From Nitrospinales bacterium (GTDB lineage: Bacteria; Nitrospinota_A; UBA7883; JACRGQ01), in assembly GCA_023248495.1 (NCBI GenBank), contig JAHFEK010000020.1, positions 1 to 36,447 of the forward strand: a stretch of DNA of 36,447 nucleotides, written 5' to 3'. Positions within the stretch are counted from its first letter, which is position 1. Each line of letters starts with the position of its first letter. Made by a program: the position numbers and the translations under genes. The notes below the pieces were generated by a model. It saw only the letters and a list, made by a program, of their open reading frames with translations, was not told the origin of the DNA and did not search any database. Below, piece after piece: positions 8,385-15,471 of the stretch.

Positions 8385-9101
8385 ATGCTAGAGGAACGCC
8401 GGGCGCCCGGCCCCAAGCCGAAGGTGCGGCCATCGGTTCTCGCCAGCATCCGGGAGGAAGCTTCCGGCGAAGCGATGGATGAGGCGCGCTGGCTTCTATC
8501 CCTCAGCGATCTTCTGACGTTGCTGCTCACCTTCTTCGTTATGCTGTTCGCTATTTCCAAGCCGGATCAGAAAAAACTTAACGACATGATGCAGGGGTAC
8601 GGCGGCGCCAAAGGGGGGGCCAAAAAGGCGGTGGTCGGCGCCGAGGATCCGGAAGCGATGGTTAAAAAACATATGAAGTCGCTTATCTCGGACAACAACC
8701 TCGTTAACGACATCGACCTCACCTCCGATTCCCGCGGCGTCGTGCTCTTTTCGCGCGGCGATTTTTTCTTCCCTTCCGGCACCGCCGAGCTTTTGCCCGA
8801 TACCCGGTTGTTTCTGGATAAGGTGGCCGAAATCCTCGTCACCGTGCCGAACACTGTGCTGGTGGAAGGGCACACGGATGATATTCCGACAAGCACCGCG
8901 ATGTTTCCCAGCAACTGGGAGCTTTCCACCGCGCGCGCCGCGGCGGTGGTGAAGTATTTCGTTCAGGAAAAGAAGATCGATCCGAAACGGTTCATCGTGT
9001 CGGGCTACGGCGAGTTCAAGCCGCGGTTCCCGGTCACCCCCGAAAACCGCTCCAAGAACCGCCGCGTTGAGATCATCATTATGGCATCGGAGAAAAAATG
9101 A
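8385..9101 (+). CDS. motB: Flagellar motor stator protein MotB (OmpA-like)
   Basis: MotB anchors the stator to peptidoglycan and carries the ion-binding Asp. One membrane span contains WLLSLSDLLTLLLTFFVMLF with the expected Asp at residue 42. A plug/linker region follows. An OmpA/MotB peptidoglycan-binding domain then occupies about residues 115-235 (FPSGTAEL, VLVEGHTDDIPT, NWELSTARAAAVVKYF, GYGEFKP, NRSKNRRVEIII). ATG with AAGGGGG upstream. The last four bases overlap the start of the PilZ gene, so the two are probably translationally coupled. Confidence 0.95.
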   Translation: MLEERRAPGPKPKVRPSVLASIREEASGEAMDEARWLLSLSDLLTLLLTFFVMLFAISKPDQKKLNDMMQGYGGAKGGAKKAVVGAEDPEAMVKKHMKSLISDNNLVNDIDLTSDSRGVVLFSRGDFFFPSGTAELLPDTRLFLDKVAEILVTVPNTVLVEGHTDDIPTSTAMFPSNWELSTARAAAVVKYFVQEKKIDPKRFIVSGYGEFKPRFPVTPENRSKNRRVEIIIMASEKK

Positions 9102-9502
9102 GCGCCGCGCCCGCCCCCGGCCCGAAGGGGGCCAGCAAGCGGTCGGATTTCCGGGTCGAGATGCCGTTGATGATTCGCTACCGCGTGGCGGTTCGGCAGG
9201 AGGACGGGCGGTACCAGATGTCCCCGCTTTCCAACGGGGTGGGGGTGGATTTTTCCGGCGGCGGCTGCGCTTTCAAAATTGCCAAGGACATCCCGCCGGG
9301 ATATTTTCTCTATATCGAAATCACCATGCCGCACGGCAAAGAGCCGGTGCAGGCCGTGGCCGAGGTGGTCCGCAATCTGCCGGATGAATTGAAGGGAAAG
9401 CAGGTCTTCCGCTGCATCACCCGCTACGTCCTGATCAGCCCGGAAGTGCAGGATTGGATGGTCGCCTACTTCATCGGCGAAGCGGCCCGCCAGAAAAAAT
9501 AG
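9098..9502 (+). CDS. PilZ domain protein, probable c-di-GMP receptor
   Basis: This 134-residue protein has both parts of the PilZ c-di-GMP-binding signature: RSDFR (RxxxR) near residue 15 and DFSGGG (D/NxSxxG) near residue 52, inside a beta-rich single domain. The start overlaps the motB stop (ATGA). Its place at the end of fapA-motA-motB suggests a stator- or motor-level c-di-GMP response, as with YcgR-type brakes, but it lacks the YcgR N-terminal domain. Nucleotide binding is predicted from the motif only. Confidence 0.85.
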   Translation: MSAAPAPGPKGASKRSDFRVEMPLMIRYRVAVRQEDGRYQMSPLSNGVGVDFSGGGCAFKIAKDIPPGYFLYIEITMPHGKEPVQAVAEVVRNLPDELKGKQVFRCITRYVLISPEVQDWMVAYFIGEAARQKK

Positions 9503-9568
9503 CCCGCGCCTCGTTTTTTCCTGAGGACACGGTGGCGCGGACAGCGGCCCCGGCCGCCGTTGAAAAAA

Positions 9569-9585
9569 TTCCGTGCTACACGGAA
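9569..9585. promoter_or_regulatory. Perfect 7-bp inverted repeat upstream of the MerR-type gene
   Basis: TTCCGTG and CACGGAA flank a CTA centre, 39 bases before the MerR-type start codon. It could be an autoregulatory operator or an RNA hairpin; it is followed by mixed sequence rather than a T-run, so a terminator is unlikely. Confidence 0.3.
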
Positions 9586-9623
9586 GAATGCATCCGCCCC
9601 TTCCTTGCGTTATTATTGAGGCT

Positions 9624-10091
9624 ATGGCAATCGATATTGACAGCGCCAAACCGCTTTACGCCATGGCGGTGGCCGCTTCCCTCACCGATACGACGCCGCG
9701 CATGTTGCGCGAATACGAGAAGGCCGGATTCATAAAACCGGCGCGCGCGGGCGGGCAGCGGCGCTATTCCAACAATGACATCCAATTCATCAAGAACATA
9801 AAATTTTATCTCGACGAGGCGGGCATGACCATCAATGGTCTCAAACTGCTTTACATGATGGCCCCCTGCTGGGAGATCAAGCAGTGCAACCAGCCGGCAT
9901 GTCCCGCCTACGGCAACTACCGGCAAAAATGCTGGGAGGCGATAAAGGGTTCGGGTGAAGCGGATGCCCGCACCTGTCAGGGGTGTCCCATCCATCTCAC
10001 CTATCGGAAGAACCGTTCCATGAAAATGCATCAGGGAAAGGACATCGGCCCCAAGTGCTTCATCCCGCCGAAAGGCGGAAAAAAGCGGTAG
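9624..10091 (+). CDS. MerR-family regulator with C-terminal two-CW-type cysteine domain
   Basis: The 155 residues begin with a MerR winged helix-turn-helix (YAMAVAASLTDTTPRMLREYEKAGFIKPARAGGQRRYSNNDI). The tail carries seven cysteines in the pattern C82-W, C88, C93-P-A-Y, C103-W, C118-x-x-C121 and one near the end, which resembles the two-CW motif. These cysteines could bind a metal or Fe-S cluster or sense sulfur/redox; this is inference. ATG 9624 is chosen because TTGAGG precedes it and the longer reading frame adds unrelated residues. The following genes encode DsrE-like and SQR-like proteins with their own promoter, so this regulator may control sulfur oxidation. Confidence 0.8.
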   Translation: MAIDIDSAKPLYAMAVAASLTDTTPRMLREYEKAGFIKPARAGGQRRYSNNDIQFIKNIKFYLDEAGMTINGLKLLYMMAPCWEIKQCNQPACPAYGNYRQKCWEAIKGSGEADARTCQGCPIHLTYRKNRSMKMHQGKDIGPKCFIPPKGGKKR

Positions 10092-10127
10092 AGGGCCGTC
10101 TCCGTTTTTATGCGCGGCAGGACATAC

Positions 10128-10156
10128 TTGACATTTTATTGTCAGCTTTGTTATCT
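10128..10156 (+). promoter_or_regulatory. Strong sigma-70-type promoter with overlapping dyad, for dsrE-sqr
   Basis: TTGACA (10128-10133) and TTATCT (10151-10156) are 17 bases apart. A dyad TGACA-N6-TGTCA (10129-10144) overlaps the -35, and TGACA occurs again at 10159. This is a plausible operator for the upstream MerR-type protein, although typical MerR promoters have a 19-20 base spacer. Confidence 0.65.
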
Positions 10157-10197
10157 TTTGACAGCAAGTAATGTCCGTTCAAAAAGGGAGGGTGTGC

Positions 10198-10554
10198 ATG
10201 GTCAAGTCGCTTCTTGTCATCATCAGTTCGCCGCCGTATGGCGGCTCGGACGCCGCGTGGAACGCCATCCGCCTCGCCGCCACCGCGCGGGAGAAGGGCG
10301 GCCAGACGCGCATCTTTCTTATCAATGCGGGGGTGGACGCCGCCCGGAACGGCCTCAATCCACCGGAGGGTTATTTCAATCTCGCGGCGATGCTCACGGA
10401 AGAAGCCGCCGGCGGCGCGGAAATCCGCTACTGTAAGACCTGCATCGACCGGTGCGGCATCGGCACGGGAGAGATGATCGACGCGGTACGGCCCGGCTCC
10501 ATGCAGATTTTGCATGACTGGGTTATGGATTCCGACAAGGTGGTGACGTTTTAA
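10198..10554 (+). CDS. DsrE/DsrF-like sulfur-relay protein
   Basis: The 118-residue protein has a DsrE-like fold pattern: a first beta strand (KSLLVIISSPPYGGSDAAWNAIRLA), a second (GGQTRIFLINAGVDAA), and a cysteine cluster C79-x-x-C82-x-x-x-C86 (RYCKTCIDRCGIG) where DsrE-family proteins carry their persulfide-binding Cys. ATG 10198 is preferred because AGGGAGG precedes it; an upstream ATG at 10171 would add nine residues. The stop overlaps the SQR-like start by one base (TAATG), so the two are coupled. A role in carrying sulfane sulfur from the SQR-like enzyme is inferred. Confidence 0.8.
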   Translation: MVKSLLVIISSPPYGGSDAAWNAIRLAATAREKGGQTRIFLINAGVDAARNGLNPPEGYFNLAAMLTEEAAGGAEIRYCKTCIDRCGIGTGEMIDAVRPGSMQILHDWVMDSDKVVTF

Positions 10555-11765
10555 TGGGCAAGCGCATTCTAGTGCTAGGCTCTTCGTTCGGCGGCTTCAA
10601 CGCCGCGATACGCTTGCGGAAATTGCTGGGCGGGGAGCACGGGATCACGGTCGTTTCCGCCGACCCGATGTTCACGTTCACGCCGTCGTTACCGTGGGTG
10701 GCGATGGGCTGGCGCGAGCCGTCCACGATCCAGCATCCGGTGGCGGAGCGGCTGCGCAAGGCGGGCATCTCCCATACGCAAGACACGATTACCAGGTTGG
10801 AACCTGCCGCTTGCCGCGCAATCGGGGAGAGCGGCACATACGATTACGACTACCTTGTGGCTGCGACCGGATCCGAACTGGATTTCGCGGCGGTTCCGGG
10901 GCTTGGCCCCGATGAAGGGCACAGCCACGCCCTGTTCACGGTGGAACATGCGTTGGCGGTGCGGCGCGCGTTGGAGAAACTCTACGCTCGCGGTGACGGC
11001 TCTATCGTGGTGGGAAATGCTCAAGGAGCCTCTTGTCTGGGGCCGGCGTATGAAATGGCATTTATGATCGATACCGTGTTGCGACGGAAAAAGCTTCGCG
11101 GAAAATTTTCGATTTCGCTGTTCACCAACGAGCCATACGCGGGGCATTTCGGTGTTGGGGGATTTGGGGCGATGCGCCGCATGCTGGAGGACGAATTCGC
11201 CGACCGGGATATTGAATGCATCACCAACGCCCGTCTTGCCGCGGTGACGCCGGAAGGTGTCGAACTGGAAGGGGGAAGAACCCTCGTCTCCGATTTCTCC
11301 CTCATTACGCCGCCGTTTTACGGCAGCCACGCGTACATGGGGGAAGAGGGGTTGGCAAATCCGCGCGGGTTCCTTTTGGCGAACGGGTATTTGGCAAACC
11401 CCCGGTATCCGAACATTTACGCCGTGGGCGTGGCGCTTGCCATTCCACCAAAGGAAGCGACGCCGGTGCCGGTGGGGGTGCCGAAGACGGGGCAGATGAC
11501 CGAAACGATGGCCTTGCGCGCCGCCCACAACATCGCCGCTGATATTGGGGGCGGGGAAAAAGTGCGCGGCGGCGATTTTGGCGTGCTCTGCATCGCCGAT
11601 GCGGGCAACACGGCGTTTTTAGTTGGGGCCAGTCCGCTTCAGCCGCCGCGCAACCGGCTTGCCCACAAGAAGGGAAAAATCTTTCATTACATGAAAGCGG
11701 CATTTGAGATCTATTACATGGCTCATGTGCGGTATGGTCTGCCGATGCCGGAAAACTCTTGGTAG
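10554..11765 (+). CDS. Sulfide:quinone oxidoreductase-like FAD-dependent oxidoreductase
   Basis: This 403-residue flavoprotein opens with the FAD-binding Rossmann motif (RILVLGSSFGGFNAAIRL) and has the second dinucleotide-type strand near residue 150. C161 sits in GASCLGPAYEMAF and C346 in GVLCIADAGNTA, the positions of the redox-active cysteine pair of SQR. The C-terminus is hydrophobic/amphipathic (FHYMKAAFEIYYMAHVRYG), as expected for a monotopic membrane enzyme. SQRs oxidise sulfide to sulfane sulfur and pass electrons to quinone. The coupled DsrE-like partner supports sulfide metabolism. Another flavocytochrome-c/NDH-2-type activity is possible but less likely. Confidence 0.8.
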   Translation: MGKRILVLGSSFGGFNAAIRLRKLLGGEHGITVVSADPMFTFTPSLPWVAMGWREPSTIQHPVAERLRKAGISHTQDTITRLEPAACRAIGESGTYDYDYLVAATGSELDFAAVPGLGPDEGHSHALFTVEHALAVRRALEKLYARGDGSIVVGNAQGASCLGPAYEMAFMIDTVLRRKKLRGKFSISLFTNEPYAGHFGVGGFGAMRRMLEDEFADRDIECITNARLAAVTPEGVELEGGRTLVSDFSLITPPFYGSHAYMGEEGLANPRGFLLANGYLANPRYPNIYAVGVALAIPPKEATPVPVGVPKTGQMTETMALRAAHNIAADIGGGEKVRGGDFGVLCIADAGNTAFLVGASPLQPPRNRLAHKKGKIFHYMKAAFEIYYMAHVRYGLPMPENSW

Positions 11766-11775
11766 AAATATAGCC

Positions 11776-11891
11776 GTCATCCTGAAGGAGTGCCGGCGGC
11801 TGAAGTATCCCTTTCCGGAAAGAGATTCTCCGCCTGCGGCTTAGGACGACATCAAAAGGGATTCCCTGGCCGCTCGCTTCTTCAGAATGAC
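11776..11891. repeat. Compound palindromic repeat between convergent genes
   Basis: GTCATCCTGAAGGAG at 11776 is matched in inverted form by the right end (complement GTCATTCTGAAGAAG, ending 11891), and both arms run inward to GTATCCCTTT / GAATCCCTTTT. A third, inverted half-copy lies in the middle (11830-11857, TTCTCCGCCTGCGGCTTAGG). The element fills the gap between the SQR-like and PII genes. It resembles interspersed REP/MITE-like elements of the 'TCATTCTGAAG' type. Confidence 0.7.
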
Positions 11892-11896
11892 ACGGG

Positions 11897-12232
11897 CTAA
11901 ATCGCCGATGACCCGTGTTCGCCGGTGCGGACGCGGATTACATCCTCCAGGGCGGTGACGAATATCTTGCCATCCCCCACGCGGCCGGCGCTTCCCGATT
12001 GCAAAATGGCGGCGATCACTTCTTCCACGCGGTTGTCCTCGACAACGATCTCAAGACAGACTTTGGGAAGTCCCGCCGTGGAAGGGGCAGTGACGAAGAG
12101 ACCCCCTTTACCGCCCTGTTTGCCCACCCCCTTCACTTCGCTGACGGTGAGGCCGCCGATACCGATTTCGTTCAGCTTATCTTTCACATCGTCCAGCTTC
12201 AGGGGTTTTATGATTGCCTGTATTTTTTTCAT
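11897..12232 (-). CDS. P-II family signalling protein with altered T-loop
   Basis: The 111 residues align with GlnB/GlnK: MKKIQAIIKPLKLDDVKDKL, GLTVSEVKGVGKQGG, PKVCLEIVVEDNRVEEVI, the B-loop GRVGDGKIFV and C-terminal RVRTGEHGSSAI. P-II trimers bind ATP/ADP and 2-oxoglutarate and control nitrogen metabolism. The T-loop (about 38-56) differs from GlnB: the uridylylated Tyr51 is replaced (Ser51), Tyr46 is Phe, and the loop is one residue shorter, so GlnD-type uridylylation is unlikely. Gln39 is kept. The ATGA overlap with the recO stop makes it the last gene of era-recO-PII; no amtB or glnA is adjacent. Confidence 0.9.
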   Translation of the reverse strand: MKKIQAIIKPLKLDDVKDKLNEIGIGGLTVSEVKGVGKQGGKGGLFVTAPSTAGLPKVCLEIVVEDNRVEEVIAAILQSGSAGRVGDGKIFVTALEDVIRVRTGEHGSSAI

Positions 12233-13011
12233 AGCTCTCCCATATACGCCATATTAGCGGCGGAAAAGAATTTTTCGCTATTAAATTTTGCGTGCAACCG
12301 TTGGTTGCGGAACGCGGTGATGCAGCGGACGATCTCGCCCAAAATTTGAGGGGAGGGTTTCAGCCGCACCGCGTCGCCAAACGTGGTGGTAAGTATTTTG
12401 GCCAAAAACTTGGCCGCCCCCGCCGAGAGCGGGATGAGGCCCATGCTTTTATGTTTGCAGCGCGGGCAGGTAAGGCCCCCTTTTTCAGCGTCGAACAGCG
12501 CCTGCGGAGTATCCGGCAGCGGGCCGCGGCAGGCGACGCAGCGGTCGAGCGTGGGGGTGTAGCCGATGTGGCTCAAAAACTTCACGTCGAAAAAACGCAC
12601 AATCCAGTCCAATTCCGCCGCGCGTGTTTCCTTCGTAATGAGGTTGAGCGTCGCTTCGGCGGCCATCCACGCCTTCGGATTCGGATCCCCCTCGCGCAGA
12701 CCGGCTTCCATCAGCTCCATGGTATAACAGGCACGGGCGTACCGTTCCAGTCCTTCCCCCGCGGCCGGGCGCATTTCTTTCATATCCACGCCGGAGAGCT
12801 TGAAGAGGCTGGCGTGTTCCCGTCCAAAGTAAACGATGTCGACGGTATGAAACGGCTCCAGCCGCCCGGCGAAGCGGCTTTTCAGCTTGCGGCACCCCTT
12901 GGCGACGATGCGTACCTTGCCGTGCTTTTTGCCGAAAAAACTGACGATACGGTCCGCTTCGCCGAAATCGAAATGGCGCAGGGTTATCGCTTCGTCATTG
13001 AAGAGCGGCAC
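12229..13011 (-). CDS. recO: DNA repair protein RecO
   Basis: RecO helps load RecA onto SSB-coated single-stranded DNA in the RecFOR pathway. The 260-residue protein starts with the OB-fold segment (EAITLRHFDFGEADRIVSFFGKKHGKVRIVAKGCRKLKSRFAGRLEPF), continues with a helical domain, and has the four-Cys zinc site (CVACRGPLP ... GGLTCPRCKH) and a helical C-terminus. It begins with GTG at 13011 preceded by AAAGGA, three bases after the era stop, and overlaps the PII gene by four bases. era-recO adjacency is common in bacteria. Confidence 0.95.
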   Translation of the reverse strand: MPLFNDEAITLRHFDFGEADRIVSFFGKKHGKVRIVAKGCRKLKSRFAGRLEPFHTVDIVYFGREHASLFKLSGVDMKEMRPAAGEGLERYARACYTMELMEAGLREGDPNPKAWMAAEATLNLITKETRAAELDWIVRFFDVKFLSHIGYTPTLDRCVACRGPLPDTPQALFDAEKGGLTCPRCKHKSMGLIPLSAGAAKFLAKILTTTFGDAVRLKPSPQILGEIVRCITAFRNQRLHAKFNSEKFFSAANMAYMGEL

Positions 13012-13014
13012 GGC

Positions 13015-13908
13015 CTATCCTTTATACTGGCGTTCGATTTCCTTGAGGAATTTTTCGTCCTTGGTCCAGTCTTTGCGGGTTTTTACGTTTAGCTCGAGGA
13101 AATATTTTTTTCCAAAGCGCTGCTCCAGCTCTTCGCGCGCCGCTTGGCCGATCTGCTTTATCATCTGACCGCCCTGGCCGATCACGATGCCGCGCTGCGA
13201 ATCGCGTTCCACATAGATGACGGCGCGCACGGCATTCAGGTTTTCGTTGCGTTCCTTGTATTCCTCCACGATCACCGCGGATGAGTAGGGAATCTCCTTG
13301 TGGGTGTAGAGAAAAAGCTTCTCGCGGATTATTTCGGAGGCGAGGAACCGCTCGTTTTGGTCGGTGAGCTGGTCTTCGGGGAACAGCATCGGCCCCTCCG
13401 GCAGGCAGGCCGCTATGCCCCGCTCGAGTTCTTCCACCCCCTCGCCTGTTTTTGCCGAGATGGGATAGATCTCCGCAACCCCCTCGTCCGCCAGCATCTG
13501 CATTACCGGCAGCAGCATGACCTTGTTCACGAGGTCGATTTTGTTGATGGCGGCGATGACCGGCTTTCCGCCGCCCGCCAGTTGCCGGGCGAGATGCAGG
13601 TCTTCGCGGGCCGATTTGTCGCGCGGGTCGAAAATCACGAGCAACATGTCGGCCGATTCGGCGGCGTTTTTGGCGGCGGCCTGCATGATGATGTTCAGTT
13701 CCTTGGGACTTTCGTGCAGCCCCGGGGTGTCGAGGAAGATGATCTGGGCCTCCGGGGTGGTCTTCATGGCGGTGATCATGTCGCGGGTGGTCTGCGGCTT
13801 ATCGGTGACGATGGCCACCTTTTCGCCGCAGAAGCGGTTGAGCAGGGTGCTCTTGCCGGCGTTGGGGCGTCCCAGTATGCAGCAGTAGCCGGAGCGGTAG
13901 GCGGTCAT
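13015..13908 (-). CDS. era: GTPase Era
   Basis: Era is an essential GTPase that assists 16S rRNA 3'-end maturation and 30S assembly. The 297 residues contain G1 GRPNAGKST, the G2 region KPQTTRD, G3 DTPGLHE, G4 NKIDLV and G5 SAKTGEG. A KH type II domain follows with GxxG motif GIVIGQGGQMIKQIG near residue 240. ATG at 13908 gives the expected N-terminus. It is the first gene of the era-recO-PII operon and diverges from the response-regulator gene. Confidence 0.97.
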   Translation of the reverse strand: MTAYRSGYCCILGRPNAGKSTLLNRFCGEKVAIVTDKPQTTRDMITAMKTTPEAQIIFLDTPGLHESPKELNIIMQAAAKNAAESADMLLVIFDPRDKSAREDLHLARQLAGGGKPVIAAINKIDLVNKVMLLPVMQMLADEGVAEIYPISAKTGEGVEELERGIAACLPEGPMLFPEDQLTDQNERFLASEIIREKLFLYTHKEIPYSSAVIVEEYKERNENLNAVRAVIYVERDSQRGIVIGQGGQMIKQIGQAAREELEQRFGKKYFLELNVKTRKDWTKDEKFLKEIERQYKG

Positions 13909-14045
13909 CGGTTCGGGGCCGAGGGCGCCGACTGACGTTGGAGATTTATACGTTGTTTCATGTTCCGCCTATTGTACTAGGAAGCGGTGGGCCGCCGCCA
14001 AACTTTTCGGCGTACAAATATCTTTTTAATATAGAATATTCCCCA

Positions 14046-15461
14046 ATGGGTGTACGAATAATCACGGTCGACGACGACATCAATATATTGAAGGCGGTCG
14101 AGGAACTGTTGGCGCTGCGCCGGCACGAGGTGCATCCCCATCTTTCAGGGGCGGACGCGCTGGCCAAGTTTGAGACTATCAAGCCGCACATGGCCATCGT
14201 CGATTTCTACATGCCGGACGGCACCGGCGTGGAGCTGATGAAACGGCTGCATGAGCGCGATCCCGCGTTGCCGGTGATAATTCTCACCGCCAGCCGCGAT
14301 GTGAATGACGCGGTGGAAGCGATAAAAGCTGGCGCCTACCACTACCTCACCAAGCCAATACAACCGGATGAGCTGTATAGCATCGTTGATAAAGTCGCCG
14401 AAGGGATAGCCTTGAAGGAAGAGAACCGGCGGCTGAAGGAAGAGTTGAACGTCCGCTACCGGTTCGAAAACGTGATAGGCCGCTCCGGCGCGCTGGAAGA
14501 GGTCTTCGCCGTGCTGGACAAGGCGGTGCGGACTAAGAGCACCATTCTCATCACCGGCGAAAGCGGCACCGGCAAAGAGCTGATCGCCCGCGCCGCGCAC
14601 TACAACAGCAGCCGCGCCTCGGGGCCGTTCGTGAAGGTGCATTGCGCCGCCATTCCGGAATCGATGCTGGAGGCCGAGCTGTTCGGCATCGAAAAAAACA
14701 CCGCCACCGGCGTGGCGCAACGCCCCGGCAAATTCGAGATGGCCGACGGTGGCACCATCTTTCTGGACGAAATCGGCGAGATGCCGGCCGCCATGCAGGT
14801 GAAGTTGCTGCGCGTGCTGCAGGAGCGGGAGGTGGACCGCATCGGCAGCGTACGGCCGAAGAAGATAGACGTGCGCGTTATCGCCGCCACCAATATCGAT
14901 ATAGCGCGGGCGGTGGCTGACAAGAAATTCCGCGAGGACCTCTTTTACCGTCTAAACGTGTTCCACATCCATGTGCCGCCGCTGGCGCGCCGAAAGGCGG
15001 ACATCCCGCTACTGGCGGAACATTTTGTGAAAAAATATTGCGGCGAGAACGGGATGCCCGTGAAGGACGTGGAGCCGCGCGCGATGGATTGGCTGGTGGA
15101 GCGTCCGTGGCCCGGCAACATCCGCGAACTGGAAAACGTGATCGAACGGGCCGTTGGGGTGAGCGACGGCGGGTCGATCAACATTGCCGATGTGACGGAC
15201 AGCTATATGGTGCCAACAATGCCAGTATCCGCCAGCGCGGCGGCGATGCCGCCGGAGGATGACGGGCAGCCACCCGCAACCGGCAATGGGAAAAACATCG
15301 ACGACCGCGTGGCTGAATTCGAGCGCCGCATTCTGCTTGACGCGCTGGAACGCAACCGTTGGAAGCAGAACAAAACGGCGGACGAGTTGGGTATCACCGA
15401 GCGGAGCATCTGGTACAAAGTCAAAAAGCTCGGCATCGACGTTAAAAAAGCCGAAGCGTAG
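14046..15461 (+). CDS. NtrC-like response regulator (receiver-AAA+-Fis HTH) lacking the GAFTGA loop
   Basis: From ATG 14046 the 471 residues contain a receiver domain with phospho-acceptor D53 (IVDFYMPDG) and K103. An AAA+ domain follows with Walker A GESGTGKE (171-178), Walker B GGTIFLDEIGEM, and arginine-finger region FREDLFYRLNVF. The C-terminus has a Fis-type helix-turn-helix (NRWKQNKTADELGITERSIWYKVKKLGI). The sigma-54 contact loop GAFTGA is replaced by NTATGV (218-223), so the essential Phe is Ala. Such variants probably do not remodel sigma-54 holoenzyme in the usual way. The start is set by the receiver domain boundary; the reading frame extends 36 codons upstream without family similarity. 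A TAATAT box lies at 14027-14032. No cognate histidine kinase is adjacent. Confidence 0.88.
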   Translation: MGVRIITVDDDINILKAVEELLALRRHEVHPHLSGADALAKFETIKPHMAIVDFYMPDGTGVELMKRLHERDPALPVIILTASRDVNDAVEAIKAGAYHYLTKPIQPDELYSIVDKVAEGIALKEENRRLKEELNVRYRFENVIGRSGALEEVFAVLDKAVRTKSTILITGESGTGKELIARAAHYNSSRASGPFVKVHCAAIPESMLEAELFGIEKNTATGVAQRPGKFEMADGGTIFLDEIGEMPAAMQVKLLRVLQEREVDRIGSVRPKKIDVRVIAATNIDIARAVADKKFREDLFYRLNVFHIHVPPLARRKADIPLLAEHFVKKYCGENGMPVKDVEPRAMDWLVERPWPGNIRELENVIERAVGVSDGGSINIADVTDSYMVPTMPVSASAAAMPPEDDGQPPATGNGKNIDDRVAEFERRILLDALERNRWKQNKTADELGITERSIWYKVKKLGIDVKKAEA

Positions 15462-15471
15462 CCCGGGCCGT

